Part shown: positions 48,205 through 56,739 of the stretch, piece by piece | Numbering within the stretch: the stretch's first letter is position 1 | Layout: each line of letters opens with the position of its first letter | Origin: Acinetobacter indicus CIP 110367 | GTDB lineage: Bacteria > Pseudomonadota > Gammaproteobacteria > Pseudomonadales > Moraxellaceae | Direction: 5' to 3' | Assembly: GCF_000488255.1 (NCBI RefSeq) | Contig: NZ_KI530760.1 | Span: 1-62,250 of the forward strand | DNA length: 62,250 nucleotides | Made by a program: the position numbers and the translations under genes | Notes under the pieces: generated by a model | What the model was told of the DNA's origin: nothing | What the model saw: the letters and a program-made list of their open reading frames with translations, nothing else | Databases searched by the model: none

Positions 48205-48846
48205 ATGAAATACTTGACTGAAAGCTTAAAGAAAGTAGAGCAAGACCTTGCTTATTTTGTATCCCCTGAAAATAAAGATGGGTTTATTAAGGAATTTGCA
48301 TCATGGGTCTATGGTGAGTGGTCAAAGAATGATTTCTATGAAACCGATATTGTAGATTTAGGCTATGATTGTTCTTCGTACCCTGAAAAAACAAATCAAT
48401 CACTCTCCGATAAATGCCCCACCTATGCTGATTTTATTAATGCAAATACAGGCTTTTCTGAATGTACTCACGTTTCAGGACAAGGTATGCGCTGTCAAGA
48501 ATATGAGGAAAAATTATTAGAGATTTTTGGTGATGCTTGCGCTAAAAAACTAGATGATTTAGTAGAGCTATATCAACTAGAAGTGCCTGAAAAATACAAA
48601 AAATTTGCAGAAAATATTAGTGAACTAATTTTCCTTGAGGTTGTTGATCATCATGAGGATTTAGAACTTTATGAGGTTTGTGACGATATTTTATTAAAAT
48701 ATAATCAGCTAGGAGTCGCATCATCCCCTTATACATGCCCTATCTGTGGATGGGATGAAGACAATGATCTAGCCATATATTGTGATGAATCCATATTTAA
48801 AGACTATACACTTGAGGATTTCAAGAAGTTAGCGGAGATTGATTAA
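48205..48846 (+). CDS. Unrecognised acidic 213-aa passenger protein of the IS607 element
   Basis: I do not recognise this family. It is 213 aa with about 47 Asp/Glu against about 19 Lys/Arg, so net charge is strongly negative. It has nine cysteines: C56, C71, C87, C97, C112, C159, C178, C181 and C193. The CPICGW knuckle at 178-183 with C193 suggests a small zinc site. No signal peptide or membrane helix is seen; it is Tyr/Phe/Leu-rich and probably globular. Its stop overlaps the tnpA start (TAATG), indicating translational coupling. It may regulate or protect the transposition machinery, or be host-directed cargo (inference). Confidence 0.8.
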   Translation: MKYLTESLKKVEQDLAYFVSPENKDGFIKEFASWVYGEWSKNDFYETDIVDLGYDCSSYPEKTNQSLSDKCPTYADFINANTGFSECTHVSGQGMRCQEYEEKLLEIFGDACAKKLDDLVELYQLEVPEKYKKFAENISELIFLEVVDHHEDLELYEVCDDILLKYNQLGVASSPYTCPICGWDEDNDLAIYCDESIFKDYTLEDFKKLAEID

Positions 48847-49445
48847 TGTATTCTCCTGCTAAATTCGGTGAAATGATTGGGAAGTCGGTTAAAACTCTAC
48901 AAAGATGGGATGCCGAAGGTATTTTGGTTGCATGTCGAAATCCTAAAAATCGCAGATACTACACGCACGATCAATACCTTGAATATATCGGTATAAAAGC
49001 AACGGAAGCTAAATCATCAGTAATTGTTTATTCAAGGGTATCTAGTGTTGCTCAAAAGCCCGATTTAGCTAATCAGGTGTCAGCTTTAGAAACTTTTTGT
49101 ACTGTAAATGGCTATGCTGTTGATGATTGGGTGTCAGAGGTTGGAAGTGGTTTGAATTATAAAAGAAAGAAATTCAATCAGCTTTTTCTTGATATTGAAA
49201 TGGGTAAAGTTTCAATGCTTGTCATCGCTCACAAAGACCGTTTGGTGCGTTTTGGTTTTGAGTGGTTTGAATCTTTTGCTGAAAGACATGGTTGTAAAGT
49301 TATTATTATGAATCAAGAATCTCTTTCCCCAACGGAAGAAGTAACACAAGACTTGTTAGCGATTATTCATTGTTTTTCCTCTCGACTTTACGGATTAAGA
49401 AAATACAAAGAAAAAGTTAAAGAATTAGTGAACATCAAGGAATAA
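48846..49445 (+). CDS. tnpA: IS607-family serine recombinase TnpA
   Basis: A 199-aa transposase. The N-terminal MerR-like helix-turn-helix (MYSPAKFGEMIGKSVKTLQR WDAEGIL) recognises DNA. The serine-resolvase domain (58-185) has VYSRVSSVAQ with catalytic S66 and R64, then HKDRLVRFGFEWFE. IS607 enzymes have the DNA-binding domain N-terminal, as here. It moves the element through a circular intermediate with low target specificity. Its ATG overlaps the passenger stop by one base. Confidence 0.93.
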   Translation: MYSPAKFGEMIGKSVKTLQRWDAEGILVACRNPKNRRYYTHDQYLEYIGIKATEAKSSVIVYSRVSSVAQKPDLANQVSALETFCTVNGYAVDDWVSEVGSGLNYKRKKFNQLFLDIEMGKVSMLVIAHKDRLVRFGFEWFESFAERHGCKVIIMNQESLSPTEEVTQDLLAIIHCFSSRLYGLRKYKEKVKELVNIKE

Positions 49446-49448
49446 CTT

Positions 49449-50831
49449 TTGAAACTAACACGCATCCACCATTGTAAAAACTTGAATGTGCAAAAGTACA
49501 AACAGCTTGAGAAACAAGCTGTTTTACTTGGTCGTATTCGTAGCGAGGTGTGGGCTAAATATGGTGCTATTTCAGGTTTGAATATCAGTGACAGAGCTAT
49601 TCGTGATGCGTGGATGAAAGAAAGTCGTGACTTTGGTGTTTCTGCAAATGCGTGGAAAGAAACGCTACGTGATTGCATAGGTGATATTAAAGCCTATCGA
49701 GAAGCATCAAAAGACAAAGTAAAGCAGGCGATCCGAAAACGCACCTCCTGTAATAATGAACAAAAAAGACTATACACCTTGCTTAAAAAAGATGAATGGA
49801 TGACTGATAATTTCCTCCATCGTCAAATGCGTAATCACTTTAAGCATGGTGTTAATCACACACATAATCAAATTATTGTTCGTGCGGATATGTGTAAAAC
49901 TTTTGAGTTAAATGGTCAATGTTGGCTTAAAGTGCCGAGTCTAGTCCCTCGACAAACCATTAAAATTCCACTAAACACCACTGTTGATTTTGCGCCACAA
50001 GGCACACTTAGAATCATTCTAAAAAACGGTAATGTTGAAGTTCACTCAACTTATGATGCAGTTGAAACACAGGATTGTGGTCAGGAAACCGTAGGTGTTG
50101 ATAAAGGTTATTCAGAAGCCTTTGTGGATTCTGATGGTGAAGTATATGGCAATGGTTTAGGTAAATTGATCTCAAGTGAATCAGACTACCTAAATCAAAA
50201 GTACAAACGTAGAAATAAGCTCAGAGCGATTTCTAAAGCCAAACCGCACAAGAAACAGAAAATTGAGTTAAATAATCTAGGTCGAAAAAAACTAGATAAG
50301 CGACAAGATACTCAAAAAGCAAAGCTCAAAACATTAATATTTACAGCAACTCACAAGTTGGTTGATAAAGCCAAAGTGATTGTTGCGGAAGATTTAACAT
50401 CCCCAATTCAAAGTAAACGCAACTATGGCAAAAACACCAATAGACGCTTAAATACATGGGCTAAAGGTTTGTTAGCTAATGCCCTAACTTCTATATCTCA
50501 CCGTAGAGGTTCTACGGTGCATCTAGTCAATTCTGCATATACTTCGCAAAGTGATTCTTTCTTGCATGGCCTTTTAATAGGTACACGTAAGGGAGATCGT
50601 TTTCACCGTTTCAATGGGGAAGTTGTGCAAGCTGATTGGAATGCTGCGAGAAACGTGCTTGCAAGATTAAACGACAATGAGATAAGTCGTTATACGCCTT
50701 ACAAAACTGTAAAGCGTATATTGCAAGAACGGACTGACCGCTACAAGTCGGAACTGACCGACTCAGGCTCTAGTTACACGCTTGGCAACAAGACATTAAC
50801 AGAGTGCGAATTACTCCTTGACTATGTTTGA
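49449..50831 (+). CDS. tnpB: TnpB, RNA-guided nuclease-type protein of the IS607 element, zinc finger lost
   Basis: A 460-aa protein with a TTG start 3 bp after the tnpA stop; AAGGA overlaps the tnpA end. RuvC residues are D218 (VGVDKGYSEAF), E314 (VIVAEDLTSP) and D396 (VQADWNAARNVLAR). Between the second and third, the segment expected to hold two CxxC pairs reads SAYTSQSDSFLHGLLIGTRK and then GDRFHRFNGEVVQ, without any cysteine. So the target-nucleic-acid-binding zinc ribbon is degenerate. The catalytic core seems intact; activity is uncertain. Unrelated in detail to the IS605-type TnpB above. Confidence 0.88.
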   Translation: MKLTRIHHCKNLNVQKYKQLEKQAVLLGRIRSEVWAKYGAISGLNISDRAIRDAWMKESRDFGVSANAWKETLRDCIGDIKAYREASKDKVKQAIRKRTSCNNEQKRLYTLLKKDEWMTDNFLHRQMRNHFKHGVNHTHNQIIVRADMCKTFELNGQCWLKVPSLVPRQTIKIPLNTTVDFAPQGTLRIILKNGNVEVHSTYDAVETQDCGQETVGVDKGYSEAFVDSDGEVYGNGLGKLISSESDYLNQKYKRRNKLRAISKAKPHKKQKIELNNLGRKKLDKRQDTQKAKLKTLIFTATHKLVDKAKVIVAEDLTSPIQSKRNYGKNTNRRLNTWAKGLLANALTSISHRRGSTVHLVNSAYTSQSDSFLHGLLIGTRKGDRFHRFNGEVVQADWNAARNVLARLNDNEISRYTPYKTVKRILQERTDRYKSELTDSGSSYTLGNKTLTECELLLDYV

Positions 50832-50970
50832 CTACATTTTAAGGAACAGCAGGAGAGGGTGATCTCCAAAGGTAAAAAGAACAAGGATAGATAGGCAAAA
50901 ACAGCTTTTTAAAATATTAAACACTTCAGTACAACTGAAAACAACAAGAACAGCGATAAAGGAAAGATCA

Positions 50971-51984
50971 ATGAAATATTATGCTCAAGGCATCGCACTG
51001 GCTGCAGTGATGGGACTCGGTGCGACTGCAGCACAGGCCAAGCAGACAGTGTGTGTCTTTGATTTGGTGGGAAAAAGTGGTGATGTGTATGCGCTGATGC
51101 TGGACTATCAGCTGGCGGCCAAAGCCTGGGGCGCCGATATTGAACTGCGCGTCGGGCAGAATGAAGCGGTAATTGCCGAAGATTTTAAAGCCGGTAAATG
51201 TGACGGGATTAGTGTCACCGGTATGCGCGGGCGTCAATTTAACAGCTTTACCGGTTCTCTGGATGCGATTGGTGCAATTCCCGATTTAAATCTGGCGGTC
51301 AAAGTCATGCAGGGACTGGCCAGTCCGAAATTTTCCCGCTTTATGACTCAAGGCCAGTATGAAGTGGCTGGTGTAGTGCCTGTCGGTGATGCCTTTTTAA
51401 TGGTCAATGACCGCAGTATTAATACCGTGGCCAAAGCTGCCGGTAAAAAAATTGCGGTCCTGGATTATGACCAGGCACAAAAAATTATGGTGCAGCAGAT
51501 TGGCGCGCAGGCAGTCAGTTCAGATGTCACCAACTTCGGCAGTAAATTCAATAACGGTCAGGTCGATATTATTGGTGCGCCGGCCGCCGTGTTTAAGCCA
51601 CTGGAGCTGCATAAGGGCTTGGGCAGTAAAGGCGCGATTGTGAATTATCCGATTTTACAGGTGACTGGCAATATTATTATTCGCCCGAACAAGTTCCCGG
51701 CCGGTTTTGGCCAGAAATCACGGGAATGGGTCAAAGGTCAATTACCGCGTGCCTTTAACATCTTGGGTAAAATGAAAGCCGATATTCCGCAAAAATACTG
51801 GATGAATATTCCGGCAGCCGACAAACCGGGCTATCAGAAGATGATGCGTGAGGCGCGGATTGACCTGACCAAACGTGGCATTTATGACAAACGCATGATG
51901 AAGCTGCTGTGGCAATTCCGCTGTAAGCAGGACCCGAAAAACTTCGAATGCGGCCTGCAGGATGAGAATTACAAACAATCTTGA
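50971..51984 (+). CDS. AdeT1/2-like putative solute-binding protein, paralogue 3
   Basis: A 337-aa protein with a signal peptide (MKYYAQGIALAAVMGLGATA then AQA). It is the most divergent of the three: VCVFDLVGKSGDVYALMLDY, EDFKAGKCDGISVTGMRGRQ and NSFTGSLDAIGAIPDLNLAV. Conserved C-terminal cysteines are CKQDPKNFECG. AAAGGAAAG is the ribosome-binding site. The IS607 element ends about 120 bp upstream and may have removed it from a shared transcript with paralogue 2. A short gap separates it from erpA. Confidence 0.82.
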   Translation: MKYYAQGIALAAVMGLGATAAQAKQTVCVFDLVGKSGDVYALMLDYQLAAKAWGADIELRVGQNEAVIAEDFKAGKCDGISVTGMRGRQFNSFTGSLDAIGAIPDLNLAVKVMQGLASPKFSRFMTQGQYEVAGVVPVGDAFLMVNDRSINTVAKAAGKKIAVLDYDQAQKIMVQQIGAQAVSSDVTNFGSKFNNGQVDIIGAPAAVFKPLELHKGLGSKGAIVNYPILQVTGNIIIRPNKFPAGFGQKSREWVKGQLPRAFNILGKMKADIPQKYWMNIPAADKPGYQKMMREARIDLTKRGIYDKRMMKLLWQFRCKQDPKNFECGLQDENYKQS

Positions 51985-52100
51985 TAAAATTAGTCTGAAT
52001 TGACTTTGAATTGAACATGACTGACCATATATTGGGTATGTTATACTTGATATGTGGTCTTTTCTGTTAAAAGACATTTGAATCGAACGAGGAATCCGAC

Positions 52101-52436
52101 ATGAATGCCCAAGCCCTTGTGCTGACTGACAATGCTGCGAACAAAGTACGCCAATTGCGTGACAGTGAAGGCAACCAAGATTTAATGTTACGCGTTTATG
52201 TGACCGGTGGTGGTTGTTCGGGCTTCTCTTACGGCTTTAACTTTGCTGAAAGCATGAATGAAGATGATGCTGAATTCGTGAATGGTGACGTAAAAATGCT
52301 GGTCGATTCACTTAGCTATCAATATCTGGTCGGTTCAGTGGTGGACTATTTAGAAGGTCTGGAAGGTTCACGTTTTGTGGTTCAAAATCCGAATGCCACG
52401 ACTACGTGTGGCTGTGGTTCTTCTTTCTCGATTTAA
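52101..52436 (+). CDS. erpA: Iron-sulfur cluster insertion protein ErpA
   Basis: A 111-aa A-type carrier that delivers Fe-S clusters to apoproteins such as IspG. The three ligand cysteines are in [11 protein letters not shown] and the C-terminal TTCGCGSSF. Length and motifs are exact for ErpA. CGAGGAATCC is the ribosome-binding site. Essential in many Gammaproteobacteria. Confidence 0.93.
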   Translation: MNAQALVLTDNAANKVRQLRDSEGNQDLMLRVYVTGGGCSGFSYGFNFAESMNEDDAEFVNGDVKMLVDSLSYQYLVGSVVDYLEGLEGSRFVVQNPNATTTCGCGSSFSI

Positions 52437-52455
52437 GCAGAATTTTAAAATACTC

Positions 52456-52480
52456 AGCCCTCTATTTTGAGGGCTTTTTT
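52456..52480 (+). terminator. erpA terminator
   Basis: Stem AGCCCTC/GAGGGCT, loop TATTTT, T6 run. Confidence 0.85.
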
Positions 52481-52509
52481 AATATCTTTTTTAATATAAA
52501 GAGATTGGC

Positions 52510-53637
52510 CTAGACTGCGGTCAATGTTCCTAAAATCCGGTAGCCTTTGGCCCCGGTCACAGCCGGGAAATTGCCACTTTGCTGGTTGAGAAAACGCATC
52601 GCCAGCCAGGCAAAAGCAGTGGCCTCTACCCAGGTCGGGTTAATGCCTAAATCTGCCGTGGTCTGTACACTCCACTCATGTTTGCGTAAGCGCCAGCGCA
52701 GCTGTTCCAGTAAATAGGAATTATAGGCACCGCCCCCACAAACATAGACTTCACCGGTGTCCATGCCCGAGCGGTAAATGGCTTTTTTAATGGCGCGGGT
52801 GGTCAGTTTTAACAAGGTGGCCTGTACATTTTCCGGGGTATCTTCCAGTTCCTGATAGGCCAGGTCATTGCGCCAGTCGGCAATCTGTTCATCCAGCCAT
52901 TCCAGGTTAAAATCTTCACGGCCGGTGCTTTTTGGCGGCTCTTTGGAAAAATATTCATGTGCCTGTAGCCGGTCCAGCAGACTGCGAATTGGCTGTCCAT
53001 AAGCCGCCCAGTTGCCGTTTTCATCATAAGGCTGGCCGGTGTAGCGTTCACACCAGGCATCCATCAGGATATTGGCCGGGCCGGTATCAAAACCATAGAC
53101 TTTTTCCGGCTGTCCGGCAGGCAACATGCTGACATTGGCAATCCCGCCCAAATTCAGAATCACCCGGTGGATGCTGTTATGCTGGAACACGTCCTGATGA
53201 AAAGCTGGTACCAACGGAGCACCTTGTCCACCGGCAGCCATATCACGCCGGCGGAAATCCGAGACCACCGGCAGCTGGGTTATTTCGGTAATAATATTTG
53301 GATCACCAATTTGCAGGGTAAAGCCATGTTCAGGCCGGTGGCGGATGGTCTGGCCATGTGAACCAATGGCACGAATCTGGCTGTGATCAAGCTGGTGTTC
53401 TTCAATCAGGCGGTTAATGCCATGTCCAATCATTTGCGCCAGCGCCACATCGGCCTTGCCCATCCGGTCAATTTCATTGTCATCCGGCAGGGTTAGGGCC
53501 ATCAGTTCATCGCGTAAATCGGGATCGAAGCTCAGGGTTAGGGTGGCATGAAGCTGTAAAGGATCAAAAGAAGCAGCAACAATATCGACACCATCCATAC
53601 TTGTGCCGGTCATTACCCCAATATAGATCGCTGTCAT
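52510..53637 (-). CDS. anmK: Anhydro-N-acetylmuramic acid kinase
   Basis: A 375-aa sugar kinase that phosphorylates anhydro-MurNAc from wall turnover to MurNAc-6-P. Motifs: IGVMTGTSMDGVDIV (ATP phosphate loop), AIGSHGQTIRH, LNLGGIANVSML and FDTGPANILMDAWCE. The start MTAIYIGVM at 53637 is preferred to a 17-codon extension running into the tyrS promoter. It is divergent from tyrS with an 81-bp gap. Confidence 0.95.
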   Translation of the reverse strand: MTAIYIGVMTGTSMDGVDIVAASFDPLQLHATLTLSFDPDLRDELMALTLPDDNEIDRMGKADVALAQMIGHGINRLIEEHQLDHSQIRAIGSHGQTIRHRPEHGFTLQIGDPNIITEITQLPVVSDFRRRDMAAGGQGAPLVPAFHQDVFQHNSIHRVILNLGGIANVSMLPAGQPEKVYGFDTGPANILMDAWCERYTGQPYDENGNWAAYGQPIRSLLDRLQAHEYFSKEPPKSTGREDFNLEWLDEQIADWRNDLAYQELEDTPENVQATLLKLTTRAIKKAIYRSGMDTGEVYVCGGGAYNSYLLEQLRWRLRKHEWSVQTTADLGINPTWVEATAFAWLAMRFLNQQSGNFPAVTGAKGYRILGTLTAV

Positions 53638-53718
53638 GGTTATTCTTAAGCCTGCAATGTGCTGAAAAAGTGTTAGTATATCGCACAAATTGAATAACTG
53701 ATGTGTTTGGGTTTTGTG

Positions 53719-54933
53719 ATGTCAAATTTCTTGCCAGCTGAAGAACAACTTGCCCTCATCCAACGAGGTACGCATGAAATTATTTCTGAAGAAGATCTTC
53801 TAAAGAAATTAAAAGAGAACCGTCCTTTAAAAATTAAAGCGGGCTTTGACCCGACTGCACCTGACCTGCATTTGGGTCATACGGTTTTAATTAACAAGCT
53901 GAAAGTGTTCCAGGATTTGGGTCACGAGGTCTTCTTCCTGATTGGTGACTATACTGCCATGATTGGTGACCCGACCGGTAAGAGCGCGACCCGTCCGCCG
54001 TTGTCACGCGAGCAGGTACTGGAAAATGCCAAAACCTATCAGGAACAGGTGTTCAAGATTCTTGATCCAAACAAAACCAAAGTGGTGTTTAACTCGGAAT
54101 GGTTTGCCAGCAAAACTGCGGCCGATTTAATTCAACTGGCCTCACAGCAAACCGTGGCGCGTATGCTGGAGCGTGATGACTTTACCAAGCGTTATAACAA
54201 CCAGCAACCAATTGCGATTCACGAATTCCTGTATCCGCTGGTACAAGGCTATGACTCAGTGGCTTTAGAAGCCGACGTAGAGTTGGGCGGTACTGACCAG
54301 ACCTTTAACCTGCTAATGGGCCGTACCTTACAGGGCCGTTATAACCAGGAAGCACAGGTGTGTATTACCGTGCCAATTCTGGAAGGTTTAGATGGCGTCA
54401 ACAAGATGTCGAAATCATTAGGCAACTATATTGGTGTATTTGATGCCCCAGGCGCGATGTATCAAAAAGTGCTGTCTATGCCGGATTCACTGATTGAGCG
54501 TTATTTTGACCTGCTCAGCTTCAAGTCTGTGGCAGAAATCCAGCAATTACTGAAAGAAGTGGCTGAAGGTCGTAATCCGCAGGATGTGAAAAAGATTCTG
54601 GCGCTGGAACTGGTCGAGCGTTTCCACGGTGCGGAAGCTGCAGCCAATGCGCATAAAGGTGCCGGTAACCTGATTACCGAAGGTGAATTGCCAGAAGGTA
54701 CACCAGAAGTGACCATTTCACGTGGCGAATATGGCGGCGAGATTTTCATTGCTTCTATTTTACGTGCAGCAGGTTTAACCAAAAACGCAGCACAAGCCAA
54801 AGATGCTGTCGGTCGTGGTGCAGTGAAAGTTGATTGGCAACCAGTCGATGCCTCATTTTCGGTAAAAGAAAACGTGACCTTGATTGTGCAGGCCAGTAAA
54901 AAGGCCATTGCCAAAGTCACCTTTACCGACTAA
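53719..54933 (+). CDS. tyrS: Tyrosyl-tRNA synthetase
   Basis: A 404-aa class I aminoacyl-tRNA synthetase of the TyrRS-Z type. The HIGH-like signature is HLGH in [14 protein letters not shown], and the KMSKS motif is [13 protein letters not shown]-terminal S4 RNA-binding domain starts near 340 ([20 protein letters not shown]). The start [10 protein letters not shown] fits the family; six upstream codons are dropped. Confidence 0.96.
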   Translation: MSNFLPAEEQLALIQRGTHEIISEEDLLKKLKENRPLKIKAGFDPTAPDLHLGHTVLINKLKVFQDLGHEVFFLIGDYTAMIGDPTGKSATRPPLSREQVLENAKTYQEQVFKILDPNKTKVVFNSEWFASKTAADLIQLASQQTVARMLERDDFTKRYNNQQPIAIHEFLYPLVQGYDSVALEADVELGGTDQTFNLLMGRTLQGRYNQEAQVCITVPILEGLDGVNKMSKSLGNYIGVFDAPGAMYQKVLSMPDSLIERYFDLLSFKSVAEIQQLLKEVAEGRNPQDVKKILALELVERFHGAEAAANAHKGAGNLITEGELPEGTPEVTISRGEYGGEIFIASILRAAGLTKNAAQAKDAVGRGAVKVDWQPVDASFSVKENVTLIVQASKKAIAKVTFTD

Positions 54934-54957
54934 AAATGCAGTTAAGTAGTTGAATTA

Positions 54958-54985
54958 AAAAGCAGGCTTCGGTCTGCTTTTTTTA
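54958..54985 (+). terminator. tyrS terminator
   Basis: Stem AAGCAGGC/GTCTGCTT (one G-U pair) with a TTCG loop, then T7. Confidence 0.85.
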
Positions 54986-55083
54986 TGATATTGCTTATAA
55001 GATATTTAAATATTTAAATTTAAAAAAAACCTTATAAAAACAAGAATTAAATTTTTCCGATTGTCTTGATTTTGTCATATTTT

Positions 55084-55281
55084 ATGTTTAAGATTTATCC
55101 GTCTAAATATGTGGTGTCTACATATCTAGAGGGTAAATTGCTATTTGATGACGTTTCATCCCCAAGAAGCGCGGAAATAGCCGAAAATAATAATGACAAT
55201 AACATATGGATCCGTAAAAGATTCAACTCCGAGGGAGAGATTTTGGGAGAGATCTCTTTCTTTTTTTTATCCAAAATTTAG
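55084..55281 (+). CDS. Short hypothetical protein, doubtful
   Basis: A 65-codon frame (MFKIYPSKYVVSTYLEGKLL and on) in an AT-rich stretch between tyrS and IS607 copy 2. It is unlike its neighbours in base composition. No Shine-Dalgarno is visible before this ATG or an in-frame TTG at 55066. The protein has an ordinary mix of residues and no recognised domain. It may be a foreign or residual gene. Confidence 0.3.
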   Translation: MFKIYPSKYVVSTYLEGKLLFDDVSSPRSAEIAENNNDNNIWIRKRFNSEGEILGEISFFFLSKI

Positions 55282-55412
55282 CCTTTGACCTGAAAAAAGC
55301 GGTTTTTTGAGCAGCTGGAGCGGTGTCTGCCCATGGTTGCCCGCTGCAAAAATCCGGCGTATAAATAAATCCGGATCATCATTTCCATATAAAAAATAAA
55401 CTCGAGCCAGAG
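55282..55412. other. Left flank of IS607 copy 2, no recognised gene
   Basis: GC content rises here to host coding levels. A minus-strand frame (55267-55455) ending ..FIRRIFAAGNHGQTPLQLLK and a few more residues is open into the element, so it could be the 3' end of a truncated minus-strand gene. I do not recognise it. It does not encode the missing N-terminal part of the 5'-nucleotidase seen on the right flank. Confidence 0.35.
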
Positions 55413-55495
55413 GGAGTGATTTATAGCAAATAATTATATTCACAAATATAGTCAAACATATACAATTTAGGTATTAAATTTTAAAAAAACTTGCA

Positions 55496-56137
55496 ATGAA
55501 ATACTTGACTGAAAGCTTAAAGAAAGTAGAGCAAGACCTTGCTTATTTTGTATCCCCTGAAAATAAAGATGGGTTTATTAAGGAATTTGCATCATGGGTC
55601 TATGGTGAGTGGTCAAAGAATGATTTCTATGAAACCGATATTGTAGATTTAGGCTATGATTGTTCTTCGTACCCTGAAAAAACAAATCAATCACTCTCCG
55701 ATAAATGCCCCACCTATGCTGATTTTATTAATGCAAATACAGGCTTTTCTGAATGTACTCACGTTTCAGGACAAGGTATGCGCTGTCAAGAATATGAGGA
55801 AAAATTATTAGAGATTTTTGGTGATGCTTGCGCTAAAAAACTAGATGATTTAGTAGAGCTATATCAACTAGAAGTGCCTGAAAAATACAAAAAATTTGCA
55901 GAAAATATTAGTGAACTAATTTTCCTTGAGGTTGTTGATCATCATGAGGATTTAGAACTTTATGAGGTTTGTGACGATATTTTATTAAAATATAATCAGC
56001 TAGGAGTCGCATCATCCCCTTATACATGCCCTATCTGTGGATGGGATGAAGACAATGATCTAGCCATATATTGTGATGAATCCATATTTAAAGACTATAC
56101 ACTTGAGGATTTCAAGAAGTTAGCGGAGATTGATTAA
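55496..56137 (+). CDS. Unrecognised acidic 213-aa passenger protein (copy 2)
   Basis: Identical in protein sequence to the passenger at 48205-48846: acidic, nine Cys, CPICGW knuckle, stop overlapping the next start as TAATG. Its perfect preservation in both copies argues that it belongs to the element. The predicted promoter has the weaker TTCACA -35 in this copy. Confidence 0.8.
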   Translation: MKYLTESLKKVEQDLAYFVSPENKDGFIKEFASWVYGEWSKNDFYETDIVDLGYDCSSYPEKTNQSLSDKCPTYADFINANTGFSECTHVSGQGMRCQEYEEKLLEIFGDACAKKLDDLVELYQLEVPEKYKKFAENISELIFLEVVDHHEDLELYEVCDDILLKYNQLGVASSPYTCPICGWDEDNDLAIYCDESIFKDYTLEDFKKLAEID

Positions 56138-56736
56138 TGTATTCTCCTGCTAAATTCGGTGAAATGATTGGGAAGTCGGTTAAAACTCTACAAAGATGGG
56201 ATGCCGAAGGTATTTTGGTTGCATGTCGAAATCCTAAAAATCGCAGATACTACACGCACGATCAATACCTTGAATATATCGGTATAAAAGCAACGGAAGC
56301 TAAATCATCAGTAATTGTTTATTCAAGGGTATCTAGTGTTGCTCAAAAGCCCGATTTAGCTAATCAGGTGTCAGCTTTAGAAACTTTTTGTACTGTAAAT
56401 GGCTATGCTGTTGATGATTGGGTGTCAGAGGTTGGAAGTGGTTTGAATTATAAAAGAAAGAAATTCAATCAGCTTTTTCTTGATATTGAAATGGGTAAAG
56501 TTTCAATGCTTGTCATCGCTCACAAAGACCGTTTGGTGCGTTTTGGTTTTGAGTGGTTTGAATCTTTTGCTGAAAGACATGGTTGTAAAGTTATTATTAT
56601 GAATCAAGAATCTCTTTCCCCAACGGAAGAAGTAACACAAGACTTGTTAGCGATTATTCATTGTTTTTCCTCTCGACTTTACGGATTAAGAAAATACAAA
56701 GAAAAAGTTAAAGAATTAGTGAACATCAAGGAATAA
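56137..56736 (+). CDS. tnpA: IS607-family serine recombinase TnpA (copy 2)
   Basis: Identical to the product at 48846-49445: MerR-like N-terminus and serine-resolvase domain with S66. Intact, so either copy could mobilise both elements. Confidence 0.93.
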   Translation: MYSPAKFGEMIGKSVKTLQRWDAEGILVACRNPKNRRYYTHDQYLEYIGIKATEAKSSVIVYSRVSSVAQKPDLANQVSALETFCTVNGYAVDDWVSEVGSGLNYKRKKFNQLFLDIEMGKVSMLVIAHKDRLVRFGFEWFESFAERHGCKVIIMNQESLSPTEEVTQDLLAIIHCFSSRLYGLRKYKEKVKELVNIKE

Positions 56737-56739
56737 CTT

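Larger units (their letters stand above)
48122..50849 (+). mobile_element. IS607-family element with passenger gene, copy 1
   Basis: A 2728-bp segment repeated at 55413-58140 in direct orientation. It carries an unknown ORF, a serine-recombinase tnpA and a tnpB as one operon. There are no terminal inverted repeats and no target duplication, as usual for IS607. The copies match from GGAGTGA at the left to AAGGAACAG at the right. Mismatches are seen only at 48129, 48135 and 48150; I compared the copies by eye. The exact crossover dinucleotide is uncertain. It is inserted between AdeT-like paralogues 2 and 3. Confidence 0.88.
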
